Shown here: positions 44,300-55,103 of the stretch, piece after piece
How the letters are laid out: each line of letters begins with the position of its first letter
How positions within the stretch are numbered: position 1 is the first letter of the stretch
Source of the DNA: Locusta migratoria
Lineage: Eukaryota > Arthropoda > Insecta > Orthoptera > Acrididae
DNA: 64,000 bases
Direction of reading: 5' to 3'
Assembly: GCA_026315105.1 (NCBI GenBank)
Contig: CM048745.1
Location: 151,627,823-151,691,822 of the forward strand
The notes under the pieces: generated by a model
What the model was told of the DNA's origin: nothing
The model's database searches: none
Seen by the model: the letters and a program-made list of their open reading frames with translations, nothing else
Position numbers and translations under genes: made by a program

Positions 44300-44770
44300 G
44301 GGTATTCTAATAAACGTTATAGACTGTGTCTTTTTCAGCGATAAAACTGTGTTATGTCAATGGTGAAGTGAAGAGACAAAATCTTCGATATTGGTTTCAA
44401 GGCAAACGGGTCCCTCTAAACAGCATGACTGTCAAAATGTGATGACGTGATATCGATAGTGGGAAGCTCATGTGCTAGGGCGTTTCCTTGTTTGATGATC
44501 ATGCAACAGGTGAAACTTATCTGAACACACAGTGACAAACTGGTGCCTCAGATTGAGCGTTTGGGCGAGGGACTTCCAGACTGGTTTCAACAGGAGGGGA
44601 CCCTTGTTGTTCTTGTTGGAACCTTTAGAGACTGGTTGAATGACAGTTTTCCTCACTCGATCGGGAGAGACGCCATGTGGAGGGTCCCCTCATTTGCCGG
44701 ACCTTTCTCCCCTATATTTCTTTTTCTGAGGTTTGCTGAAAAACAAGGTTTACTCGATGCAGATGATAAA
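44300..44770 (+). pseudogene. Mariner-like transposase C-terminal fragment, broken
   Basis: An FSDKT-type first catalytic block is near 44335-44350. About 270 bases on comes LVPQIERLGEGLPDWFQQEG (equivalent of the usual FQQDGAPPH, with E for D), then RDWLNDSFPHSIGRDAMWR, and a degenerate SPDL region (FAGPFSPIFLFLRF). The order and spacing match transposases of the mariner type that end (P)RSPDL.P.DFFLWG. Key residues are mutated and there are frame changes, so it is inactive. Confidence 0.6.
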
Positions 44771-45262
44771 TTTAAACAGAACTCATTACCAGTCAGTGTG
44801 TTTCATTCGACAGCAGTTCCGACCTATTCCATAGAGTTCGCCTCAGTCTTCCAGAGTACACCGAGCAGCACGAATATCATGTTGACAAAAAGGTGCTCTA
44901 TTATAATTTTTTTGAATTCCCTATGTACGCAACCTCTGTGAACACCCTGTCTCGCGAAAGACCTAGCAGAGGTCTGTATGTAAAACTCTTTAACGACCGT
45001 GTTATTTCAGAATTAACAATCCGACATAGACCTGCCCACAATTACGATATTTTGTATATTTTACGTATTAACACTCACGAGGAAAGTACTTGGGCTCGAA
45101 CAAACATATCTGTATGAACGTTTCCTTACAGGATCTCTACGTACACCTCAATGTACTAGTGGGTGTCGTTTTTATGCAAAACTCTGCAACGATGCTCTAG
45201 ACAGCACTGTAGATGTAATTGTAGACACCATACGTAGTGCAGATATCTTAACTATAACTTAT

Positions 45263-45583
45263 CTAATAATCATCGTCCATGTTCTCTAGCGTACTGTCAT
45301 CAAAAGCCGTGATGATAGTTGCAACTTTAACCTTCTTCTCGGAAGACTGTTGGTATTCACTGCCACTGCTTCCATCGCCTCTTCCCGCACTTACCGTAGC
45401 ACTACCGCTAGCAATGAGTTGTTCGTCATTATCATCCCTATTATCATCATTATGTGTTAGTGTTACAACAGTATCTAACTTACGCTCATATTTCTGTACC
45501 ATAACATATACGACAAAACATGCGAATAATTCATCTTCTACACTAATACCATCTTTTGGAAGAAGGGTTCTTCGTAACTTCAT
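45263..45583 (-). CDS. Unclassified acidic ORF, 106 codons
   Basis: ATG at 45583 (KLRRTLLPKDGISVEDELFA) runs to a stop at 45263. The first half is mixed hydrophobic and charged (FACFVVYVMVQKYERK). The middle is very acidic and Ser-rich (HNDDNRDDNDE, GRGDGSSGSEY). The end is STLENMDDDY. The mirror strand is also open (45279-45638), so openness alone is weak evidence. The minus product looks more like a real protein. It may be an exon, a TE-encoded N-terminus or chance. No domain recognised. Confidence 0.3.
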   Translation of the reverse strand: MKLRRTLLPKDGISVEDELFACFVVYVMVQKYERKLDTVVTLTHNDDNRDDNDEQLIASGSATVSAGRGDGSSGSEYQQSSEKKVKVATIITAFDDSTLENMDDDY

Positions 45584-45980
45584 CTCAACCAATCGCAATA
45601 CATTAGCAGGATTGATTACCAATCACCGCCCCATCTGACGCTTCACCACACAAATAACGCCACAAAACGTAGCTTCGGAGGCACTGCACCGTCCCTACTG
45701 GCGAACCGACAGGTCAAAGTGCATTGTGGCAATGCACACGCAGAGGCCTCTAACGGACGACTGCAGAGTTTTGCAGATGCGGGAGTATCGCTAGAGCAAT
45801 CAGGAATCTTTACATTATCTCTCATAAGATTTTGATGTATATGTGTTTGTTCGAGCCTAAGTACTTTTCTTGTCAGTATTTTTTCCAGTGTTCGAAGATC
45901 ATTTCGGGACAAATTCTCTTTCCCGGAAGGTCACTTCTCCTTCCGTCATTATTTCAGTGTAGACATGCCCGTAGGAGGTT

Positions 45981-46180
45981 AGCTGTGGCGGAATGGCCGA
46001 GCGCATTGACGCGCTATGCTCCGATGCGGGAAACTGTCCCCCGTCGGAGGTTCGAATTGTCCCTCTGGCATGAATGTTTGTGTTGTCCTTTGTATAAGTT
46101 AGTAAGTAAGTAGTTTATAAGTTTAGGGACTGATGACCCCGCAGTTAACTACCATAAGCTTAACAAATATTTGAACATTT
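45981..46180 (+). mobile_element. SINE (GGCGGAATGGCC head variant)
   Basis: GCTGTGGCGGAATGGCCGAG head, GGTTCGAATTGTCCC, the body GACTGATGACCCCGCAGTTA and tail ATTTGAACATT. Same head variant as at 4808 and 19043. Confidence 0.85.
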
Positions 46181-46706
46181 TTTTTTTAAAAAATAAGGTT
46201 AAAAATGTGAGAGTTACAAACGGTAAACCAAAGTTAGTATTTTTTTTCTCTGCTATCTTATGTTCCTCTCACTCTGGATACTGCCTCGAAATGTAATGCC
46301 AGTTGTTCAACCTTTTGCCAGTCATTTGTAAACACTGAGCCCGTGTTTGGAGGCAGCGGCAGCCTTCGCTGTGTTAATGGTTTTTCTCTACACCGGCATC
46401 GACGGCAATCAGCTCAGCTGCAGGTTACGTAACCCAGCCTGTGCACGCCCAACAATTTTTCGCGAGGCCATGTAAGGTCCGCTAACAGGATACCGCCCTT
46501 TTTCTGCCGTTTTCTCCTTTGTTCCGCGAGGAGAATGTGGAACTGACAGAAATAACGACCAGAGGTTCTGTCTGTTGGGGAAGGGGAGGGGGGTGCGATG
46601 TGCACATTGTTTCAGTGAAAGCATGCAAAAACAGTTAACGGGAGATAGAGTGTGCCACTCTGAACAACTTGAGGTAAGGAGCCCTGGGACGGAGAAAATG
46701 GCTTAA

Positions 46707-46753
46707 TCCTTTCAGACCTGATTTTTTTTCTGGAGGAAGGATTTTTTTTTTTT

Positions 46754-46789
<36 letters not shown>

Positions 46790-47237
46790 ATTACTCTTTA
46801 GTTGCGTTTTTAATGATTTTAGAAGCAAGATTTACGCTGCTGTATGCATTCATTTACATACTACGAAATTGCATATGCTGAAAAGCAAGGTTTCTTTTTA
46901 TGGACTAAAATAATTTTGTAGCACTAACTTTTGTACTAAATAAACTGATCATTCAATAGTTGCATGGCAAAATAGTTACTACTACTTTTCACTTGTAAAG
47001 TGAAATAAAAGTAACCCACAACTTGCCTGTTCTTTGAAGTTCACAAGCTGCTGGCGCAGTGCAACACTGACTAGTTGGTATATTTATAGTGATCTTCCGC
47101 AGTTGACAGTAAGTGTGCACGATGAAAAGGTTGAATACTCAGTCATACACATGTTTCAATTGAGAAAAAATGTTTCTGATCTATATTACACTCTGTAACA
47201 GTTAGGTACACAATTGTAGTTAGAGGGTCTGAAAGGG
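46707..47237. mobile_element. TTAA-flanked MITE (piggyBac-like), copy 2
   Basis: TTAA at 46703-46706 and 47238-47241 flanks ends CCTTTCAGACC and GGGTCTGAAAGGG. The interior aligns with the copy at 34.93 kb (AATGATTTTAGAAGCAAGAT, GTGATCTTCCGCAG, TGTAGTTAGAGGGTC). A poly-T run of about 42 bases (46742-46784) explains most of its greater length (531 against 468 bp). Confidence 0.78.
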
Positions 47238-48139
47238 TTAAACTGAAACTTGAGTAGATGTTCAGTTAACAGTGTCCTTGATATTTCGTCTATAACGTGT
47301 TACACTTAGTCAAACACAAGAGTCAGGGTGTTCGCTGGTCAAACTTGTCTGCGTTTATTTTTAATAAAATGCATATTCGGAAACAAGTACAGCACAGTGC
47401 CAAGTGCTTTATTCTAAGTGCAACATTAACTAATACACAGTATTTCTCCTGGTGAATTAGAGGCCAACAGTTTTTCGGTTCTGCAATACTTTTGAGAAAC
47501 AAATACATTTTGATGATGTTATTTCAAGTTCTTGGTACAAGAAACCTTTTGAATATCTTATTCACGAACTATCCGTCCTCATACTCTAAAACGCAGAATA
47601 CGTAGTTTATCGCACATACGAGTTTAATACACCAATCTTCTTGAATGGCACGAGGTGTGAAACTCTATGCCTTCTCCAAACACGTGTTGAACCAATAGTG
47701 TAGCTACGAATATCGCGCAGTTAGTGGCTTATTGAACCAATGCGGGAAAACACAGTTATAAAGGTTTACGGTAAATGTTGATAATAGTTCTGCGCGATCT
47801 ATAATGAGTAAAATAAACTTGTATGTCGAACGACCGCACATTCTGAGTGCTACAAAAAAGTCAATTTTTCTTCTGCACTCTGGGTACTCACGTGATCTAC
47901 CATATAAGCACTTGCGATCTACCAGCAGTGGTGGCGCTAGACGAAAACTGGGCGTCGGTGAACTCGTCTTTGCGAGGCCCCTTTCATTTTTTTCCATTAA
48001 TGAAGAAAATGTTAAATTAGCTGAATTATACATCAATAATCATTATACTAAAATTCGATTAGTGTAATATACGAGTATTATTGCAATGACAAAAATTAGA
48101 TAAACTTTTCAGCTTTTCGTCTCACAGAAGTTTATTAGA

Positions 48140-48320
48140 TCACATCTTAATACTAGACGCTATTTCGGCTTCAGTTGATACTACTGACAACACAGATAGT
48201 CTTTTTTGGCTTACTGTGTTTTTCAAGTTAGTCTTAATTTTTGTGAAGCTTCTCTCGGCCGAAGCAGTACTCACTGGAACTGAGCATGTTTCTGATTGTC
48301 ATATAAACATTTGGATATAC
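48140..48320 (-). pseudogene. hAT transposase C-terminal dimerisation domain fragment
   Basis: On the minus strand YPNVYMTIRN is followed, after a one-base frame change, by PVSTASAERSFTKIKTNLKN and then QKRLSVLSVVSTEAE to a stop at 48140-48142. The (V)ASAERSFSKLK block is the hallmark of the hAT C-terminal dimerisation region (as in ZMYM-like and other hAT transposases). The catalytic part is missing. Confidence 0.78.
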
Positions 48321-48433
48321 TTCTTCCAAATCGTTTTCTAAAACGTACTGAATAAACTCTTTTGCAAGTGTTTAAGTAAAAATTGCATCACTGCTGCACT
48401 CATACGGAAATAAATACGGACAACTAAATAACT

Positions 48434-48640
48434 GCCGGCCGGGAATGGCCGAGCGCACTAAGGCGTCATACCACGGTGAGGGAGGTCGCTCTCGTCGGGT
48501 GCCGAACCCCATCCTTGGGTACGGATGTTGTGTTCGTCCATTGGTTAAGCTAGTGTAAGCTAGATGTAGGTAGTCGTTATATAACCTAGCAGTTGGAAAG
48601 CGCTGTTAAACATCAAATATAAAAAAGAAACAAAAAAGCT
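48434..48640 (+). mobile_element. Diverged SINE inside the hAT element
   Basis: GCCGGCCGGGAATGGCCGAG head with a weak B-box (GTGCCGAACCCC), then GGTACGGATGTTGTGTTCG and a tail with AGCGCTGTTAAACATC. The tail differs from the A/B body, so it may be another family. Confidence 0.55.
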
Positions 48641-48829
48641 TAAATTTTAACAATGTTTTGTGAGGCCCCCAATGGCGCGAGGCAGTCGGCGGTGGCCGAC
48701 GTCGCCGACACCTAACGCCGCCACTGTCAACCAGTAGATCGCGGTCGACGTGTTGCCGACCCCTGGCATACAGTAATGTGACTGTACTCCTATTTTCGCC
48801 TTAAGGCCGCCTTCCGACCCTAGGTTCCC

Positions 48830-49180
48830 TTCGTCAAATGGTTGAGCGGAGCATCCTGTTGAATTTCCGCGCGCTCTTGAGCAGACGCCATGTACGAGGG
48901 GTGAAGCTGGCGGCAGCTGGAAGAGGATTCGCGAAATTCAATGGCAACGTCAGTTCACGGCCGGCGGCAGGCGGCGCTCGCCTCAACAAGTTGGCCGAGG
49001 GCGTCGCGAGACCCGCTGATTGCCGGCAATTTGTTTGTGCGCCTCCGGTGACGTCTGCACAGCGCGTTACGCAAGCTGGACTCTGCCAGCCCCGCCCCCG
49101 GGACGCCACGCGCGATTTGACTTTTCGGCAGTTGCGAAACTGAACTGCGTCTGCCGTTCGCCGATCCACCTTGCATCATC
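48830..49180. other. GC-rich island, no exon recognised
   Basis: CpG-rich with overlapping ORFs on both strands (101 and 111 codons), none with a domain. Possible promoter of an unseen gene. Confidence 0.35.
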
Positions 49181-49520
49181 TCCTTCCAGGAACAGTCAAA
49201 CTCCAAGTTCCTTATCGGCAGGTTGAGTTTTCCCCCTCTAGGATCAAAGAGTAACATCAAGATGACAAATTACTTTTTTTTTTTTAAACTTCGTGACACA
49301 ATCAATATTGTACAGTGCTCTAGACACGGGGCTGGAACTACGGAGTAACTAGACACTTTGCCAGGAAAAAATGTGCAGCAACCTCAACAACTTTGTTTAG
49401 TAGCAACCGGATACATGTTCGTGTTGAGAGGTTGTGGTGTTACTCCATCAGCGATCAGATGGCGCTTAACAGCTCCATGCACCCCATAGAGTGCTGTGAT
49501 AAACAAAGTAACATCCGCGC

Positions 49521-50260
49521 CAGTGGCGGACTAAGAGGGGGGCGGAGGGGGCGGACCGCGCCGGGCCTCCGGTTTTGGGGGCCTCCAAATACCTAGAAAA
49601 CAAGGCTTTTTAGCGTGCTTGACATCTCGTTCTGGTGGGCCTCCTAATCTCGAAAGCTATTTCTTTTAGACTGTCCCGTGCCTCTCGTCCTTGGAGGCCT
49701 CCAATTCTTTTTTAATCTGTGGTTCATGGTGTGGGTTCCTGTAGTCATGTCCCAATTCATGAACCATGGGCAACGTATGAGTGGCCAAGTAAGTGGTCCT
49801 GACAGTTGGGATACCAGTCACTCTGGAAAAAGGTTGGGCATCTCGGACATATTCTGAGTCGTGGCCACCTTTGTGCTCAGACGGCAAAGACTACCAAGTC
49901 CACCGGTTAGTCCCTCAACCGTTAGGGGTAAAACCCAGTGGGGCCCTGGGCAAGTAAGGCTAGCAACCTGCTTCCCATGTACTTCAATATTATGCTGGCA
50001 ACAATCAGAGCAAAATGCCTCGGACCTTTGGAGGTGATGGAGTCCCACCTCTAATTGACAGACCAGGGACTCCTCAGATACGACTTGGCAAACGATCTGA
50101 AATGATTAGAGGTACTATGCTCCAGACTGAACGCTGAAAGGCACTATCAGTCTATGATGATGATGATGATGATGAGTAATACATGTATTTCCAAGTGGAC
50201 GGGAGGCCTCATTTTGTTTCGCCGCCGCCCCGGGCCTCCGACAGACTTAGTCCGCCACTG
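49521..50260. mobile_element. hAT-like non-autonomous element, perfect 15-bp TIRs
   Basis: CAGTGGCGGACTAAG at 49521 is exactly complementary to the right end CTTAGTCCGCCACTG at 50246-50260. The flanks ATCCGCGC (49513-49520) and ATCCACGC (50261-50268) match 7 of 8, the hAT duplication length. The subterminal GGGCCTCCGG and CCGGGCCTCCG-type words are alike. The 740-bp interior has a small (ATG)n run and no transposase. Confidence 0.8.
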
Positions 50261-50489
50261 ATCCACGCCCAACACGCCAGTACTGCCTCTTAACTTTTTC
50301 AAGAGCCATGGTGCGACAATTGTTGACAGTCTGTTATAATGTTAAGTCAAGTGGTCTCAGTCGGTACACACAACAACTTCCGCGTACCCATCGTATCATA
50401 GACTGCCGGAAATACCATTTAGTACACTCTCAGAGTTTTCCAAATCACTGAACATAAATCGCTGAAACAGTCCATATTGAACACATGAA

Positions 50490-50680
50490 ATGTATACAAT
50501 TACAGATCAATTGGTAGAGCGGTACTGAGATAGCAGTACCGATCCATATTTGAAACACCCATCTTTGTACGTGGTGTAAACTACACGGGTGACAATGAAG
50601 GCACTGATTCTGGCATCCAGTCCATCACACAGATGGCTTGGCGGATACTTTTTTAGGATATATAATTGCAGCCATGTTAG
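50490..50680 (+). repeat. Repeat of unknown family, copy 1
   Basis: Shares GATCAA, GCGGTACTGA, CACTGATTCTGGCATCC and ACAGATGGC with 52395-52830, where the same sequence is interrupted by a foldback element. Confidence 0.55.
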
Positions 50681-50892
50681 GCCTATTCAAAGAGTTCTAA
50701 AAGAGTTGTAGGTTGACGTTCTCACATGTCAGTTGTCCCATTCGTACCCCGTATCTCCTTGACTCTGATGGTCGGGGAAGTTGCTGCACGTCTTACACAG
50801 CACATTGAGTTCCACGCGCAGTGGATGGGGACGAGCATCATCCTCCCATCACCCTCCCTGTTGTAAAAATGACAAAAGTACCGGTCTCACAA

Positions 50893-51058
50893 CCAACAAA
50901 TGACTATAGACTTATTGGACCGAACTGCTAGGGTCACCAATCCCTACATTTACGAACTACTTTAGCACAAGGACAACACACACCCATGCCTCAGGGAGGA
51001 CTTGAGCCTCCAGCGGCAGCGGCCACCCAGAATGAAACATGATGCCTTAGTCCCGCGC
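50893..51058 (-). mobile_element. Diverged SINE (B type)
   Basis: The complement of the body (GGTCACCAATCCCTAC) and ACACACCCATGCC boundary are clear. The B-box GGACTTGAGCCTCC is mutated and the head eroded. No clear target duplication. Confidence 0.65.
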
Positions 51059-52394
51059 GACTGTTACAACATTCCACTGCTGCCCTTAACAATACTAATG
51101 ATCTTGGTGGAGGTTTATACTGCGTGGACGTCCACAACATGGTCTACAGGGGTGAAAATATACACATGATCATTGCAACCAGCATCGTTGGACAACTACA
51201 GCAGCATGTCAATTTTTGATCCAATTTCTGGAAGGTCCATACCGCCATCCGGAAGATCACATTTTAACCCCTTTTCAGACTCGCTCGGTTGCCTGTAGGA
51301 AGCAGAAGAAGACCTATGCGGCACAGCGCTTGTTTGCTTCACACTTGATATCACATTGGGCCGAATGACTGAAAACATTCCCTATTAAAAGATGCAGATA
51401 GAGGACGCTCTGGCATATAATCACTAAGCTGTATTTTGGCTGAGGACATTGAAAGCATCATCAGTAGGTACATATACTATCCACCAAGGTGGTATGTGCC
51501 GTCATCATATAAAAATGGACGTCGTCTTTGCAGCTGTAGTAATTTTTTCCGGCAGTGAATGTGTACCTGTTTTCGACCTGTTGCCTCATGTGTAGCGCCC
51601 AGTTGAGTGATCACGTATTGGCCGAAAACGGAGTGGCATTGGAGGGTCTGGCGGCCCAGTGTAATTATATCGGTATGATGCAAGGCCCGTACGACTCTAC
51701 GCAACCAGAGAATGTCAACTCGTTAGCGCGGCAACGCAGCCAAGCTGTGGCGGTGCCACCGGCTGCCATAGTCTAACAGGGGCCACAACGTTAGGCCCTG
51801 ACTAGCCCACCACTGGTACCAAGACACCACCATTCGTGGCCTCATAGCTTACGTGAACGCGTTCACTGGGGAGTTCAATAGCGCTCTACCGTCTTCAAAG
51901 ATGGAAGGTGGCTTCTGTCTGAATGCCAGTAATGGACATACAGGTCTGTGGGGTAGACCTCGTGAATACTGCATGCACCCACGACACACATCTGCTAACT
52001 CCAAACTTAAATGTGGGATGGTGGTTATGTTACACTTATTATGTTCATCACATCGGTGAAAAGTTTCTCTTTTTAGCAGTAATCGTCCAAGAAAACCTTA
52101 CCCTGTGAAAATTAACGCAACGTGTGTAATATTTTTCATTCGACCCTCGGCCGTCAACTGTGTAACCGTTCACTTCAGACGACCTTTATCTAAGCAATTT
52201 AAGTACTCAAAGTTAGGTCAAGTGCTGACAAAGATAGAATCTTTTCAGGGTACGGAACGAGCACGCTAATTTCCAGATGAATCTGCAATAGACACTGCCA
52301 AAATTAAAAAAAAAAAATAGTACATCATCTTAGTTTTCAAATTCAGTCAACCTTTATTGTTGAACAATGCCAATGAAATACATAAAATGATTAC
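51059..52394. other. No recognisable feature
   Basis: No supported gene. Several short ORFs (51477-51776, 51853-52059) lack family features. Confidence 0.35.
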
Positions 52395-52830
52395 GTTTTC
52401 AGATCAACAGCTGAAGCGGTACTGAAGTATCAAGTGTCGACCCATGTTGCAACACTCATATTGATGTTTAATCTTCCGTGTTGTATGGTCGTGGTCGAAA
52501 AAATATTTCTGCTCCTGACATATCGTCTAGACCTGCGCTGGATATCTTCAACGGTGTTTCTAGTATCGATAAGCCGACAGACGGTAAGACTCGCGGCTAC
52601 CAGTAGCACCTCCGAAGATGTCCAGCGCAACTCGGGACGAAACGTCAGGAGCAGAAATGTTTTTTCGTCCACGACGACCATACAATCCGGAAGATACAAC
52701 AGCAACTATTTCAACTGGTCGTCAAAGCACTGCATGAACACTCATTGGTTCGTCGGGTAGATTCCAAGGGCGACAACGCAGGTGCTGATTCTGGTATCCG
52801 TTCTACCATGCAGATGGCGAACATTGATAC
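52395..52830 (+). repeat. Repeat of unknown family, copy 2, interrupted by a foldback
   Basis: The left part (GATCAACAGCTGAAGCGGTA to 52459) and right part (GGTGCTGATTCTGGTATCC to 52830) are collinear with 50490-50680. The foldback at 52460-52736 splits them. Confidence 0.55.
52460..52736. mobile_element. Palindromic foldback element, perfect 9-bp target duplication
   Basis: AACACTCAT flanks it exactly (52451-52459 and 52737-52745). The arms of about 80 bp (about 52468-52548 and 52612-52692) share CTTCCG, TTGTATGGTCGT, TTTCTGCTCCTGAC and GCGCTGGA, and the loop is partly self-complementary. The 108- and 91-codon ORFs on opposite strands look alike because of the palindrome. A 9-bp duplication suggests a Mutator-like origin, which is an inference. 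Confidence 0.78.
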
Positions 52831-53489
52831 ATAGCGCAGTCAAAGAAGGAGAATAAGGTGAAAAAATTCGTGCAGTCGCAAATTTTTGTACAGTGGTAGC
52901 GGGGAGTGTCATGAACAACGTACTAAAAATCCTGACCTGTAGAGTATGAGCGAAGGGTGTGGGTGCGTTTAAAGGTCATTTTTTCACGTTTTTCTTAAAT
53001 AACTCTAAACCCATGACTTCTCGTGAAAATATTTCTCAGTATAAAATTAAAGTACGTTAAATTTCCTACAGAAAAGGTCCTATTGATTTTTTCCCTAGGA
53101 CCAATAGTTTTCTCATTACTAGGGTGTGAAAAAATGGCAATTTATGAAAACAATCTTTTAATAGTATAAAATGAAGAACTTAAAATGAATAGTTACTGAA
53201 TTAGATTAAACTGAAACAAATCTGTCTAATGAAATTAGTATTCTACAAATTCAGGTAGCTGAGCATGGATATTACGTTGTGAGCTACACTGGGACCAAAT
53301 TTTCAAAACTTAAAAATAAATCATAATAAATAAATACACAGGAATTTAGAACTGTGTGGGTAAACAAGGGATACAGTTTTTAGAATTAATATTGAAACTG
53401 TGATTGTCTGACTTTGATCTATTAGTTATACAAATAAATAAAAGGCTAGGACTAGATTTAGGTTTTTTGTAATGGAGGAATGGAACAGC
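52831..53489. other. No recognisable feature
   Basis: AT-rich, no supported gene. Confidence 0.4.
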
Positions 53490-54254
53490 CAGTGTGGTAG
53501 TCTTGTGTAGTTCGCGAACGAAATAGTTCGGAAGAGCGCTCCCACAGGCGAACTACGCGAACTAGTTTGCAGATCCCTCGCCTCTTAGTTCGTCCGCTCA
53601 TTTTCCGTAGACTGACGGGCAACAGCGAGAGGACGCGAGAGAGCGCGGAATCGCGTGATTTTCTTCTGCCAGTTGCCGTCATTTCGAGCTGAGATGCAGC
53701 TCAGCTGTAGTTTTAGTAGCGGTAGCAAAAGCCAAAACGAGCGGACGAACTAAAAAGAGCGACCTACTTCGCGGCCGAGCTGCGAAATAAAATATGCGCG
53801 ATAGGTTGCGAACTAAAATATGCGTGATAGGTCGCGAACAGAATTAAAAATCACGTGTTTGCCTTCTGCTGATGAGAGAAATTTCGAGGTTAGCGTCTGC
53901 CTGCTAGATTACATAGTTCAGTGCTACAAAATTTCTGCTTTGAAGTATTCTGCACTCTGCAATATCTGACTAATAAATTCCATAATGCCAAGATATAGAG
54001 ATAACTCTCAGCTTAAACGAGAGAAATTATCCACGAAGTGTTTCTTTTGGTTTGCGTGATATCGATAGCAGCTCTAGCAGCAAGCGCATGAAGCAGCTAG
54101 GTGGGGGAACTTCCCCCTCCACCTGCACGCGCAGACCACGCCGCTCAGCCACCACTGGGAGCGTAAGAAGTAAAAGAACGAACTAGTTCGCAGCAGAGCC
54201 GCGAACTAAAGTGAGCGTTTCCGATCGCGAACTATTATGCGCAAGTCTACACTG
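53490..54254. mobile_element. Possible hAT-like element rich in GCGAACTA motifs
   Basis: The ends CAGTGTGGTAGTCTTG and, inverted, CAGTGTAGACTTGCGC resemble each other, and both are followed by AGTTCGCG. GCGAACTA/TAGTTCGC words recur at least eight times inside. No target duplication was found, so the boundaries are tentative. Confidence 0.45.
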
Positions 54255-54469
54255 TGGGGGTTGATGGAAAACATAGGTAATTGATTGTACTATTGTACTA
54301 GTTGCGCTAAGTAACGTCCATTTGTAAGAGGGGTCATCCTGATAAGGAGGCAGGGGCGTGGATAACCAAGGGGCCCGGCCAGTGTAAGTCTCCTCTTCAT
54401 CACCCCCCTCCAGGAATCACATTGAGTTTATTTACTCGCTGACTACGCAACCTGTGTTCCATGGCGATA

Positions 54470-54800
54470 TTTCGGATGCTGGTCCGCGTGCACTACTTGA
54501 GCAGCGCCCTCCAGCCGCCGCCTGGCCGTGCTACGTGACACCGCCTCCGCCACCGGCACCTTGACCCATTCTAGCGCTGCAGCTGCGCGCCACACCTCCA
54601 GCGCCGTGACGTCACGCGGCGGGTGGCGCGAGATGCAGCGCCAGAGGCGAGGCTAGGCGCGCGCGCGCTTTGATTGCGCAACGTACCCGCCGACAGCTGC
54701 GCGGTCACGTGACGCGACAATGTGGCGCCGTTTAACCCCCGACCGGCCGCAACCGACCGCGGAAACTTACCCGCCTGTGCCACACGTCGTCATTGTCCTG
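54470..54800. promoter_or_regulatory. GC-rich island with CRE and E-box
   Basis: A perfect CRE palindrome TGACGTCA lies at 54607-54614 and an E-box CACGTG at 54706-54711, within CpG-rich sequence. Promoter-like; no exon assigned. Confidence 0.42.
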
Positions 54801-54811
54801 CCCTTTAACAT

Positions 54812-55103
54812 CACCGGTCGAAGTGGCGCAGTAGTAAGACACTGGAGGTTGGTGTTTCAAATCCACCTCCGGCGATCCAGATTTAGGTTTTCCGTGATTT
54901 CCGTAGATCACTTCAGGCAAATGCCGGGATGGTTCCTTTCAAAGGGTATGGCCGATTTCCTTCCCCATCCTTACCCAAACGATCCGACCGTGCGCTCCGT
55001 CTCTAATGACGACGCTGTCGACGGAACGTTAAACCCTAAGCTTCCTTCCTTCCATTTAAGTCCGTCTATGTCCTCCGAAAAAAAAAAAAAAAAAAAAAAA
55101 AAA
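54812..55103 (+). mobile_element. tRNA-derived SINE of a widespread insect type, poly-A tail
   Basis: The tRNA-like head (GAAGTGGCGCAGTAGTAAGA, B-box-like GGTGTTTCAAATCC) is followed by a conserved body: TTAGGTTTTCCGTGATTTCC, TCACTTCAGGCAAATGCCGG, GATGGTTCCTTTCAAAGGG, GCCGATTTCCTTCCCCATCC. This body is one I know from many insect SINEs. It ends with about 26 A residues (55078-55103). Confidence 0.85.

Larger units (their letters stand above)
47936..48726 (-). mobile_element. hAT-like transposon remnant, 8-bp target duplication
   Basis: The left end CAGTGGTGGCGCTAG at 47936 is mirrored at the right by CTAACGCCGCCACTG ending at 48726 (two mismatches in 15). The flanks TCTACCAG (47928-47935) and TCAACCAG (48727-48734) fit an hAT 8-bp duplication with one mismatch. 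Inside is an hAT transposase C-terminus on the minus strand and a SINE. The element is internally deleted. Confidence 0.7.

Noticed and set aside
52430..52760. Opposed ORFs of 91 and 108 codons with similar sequences
   Set aside because: The similarity is produced by the palindromic foldback element, not by two genes.
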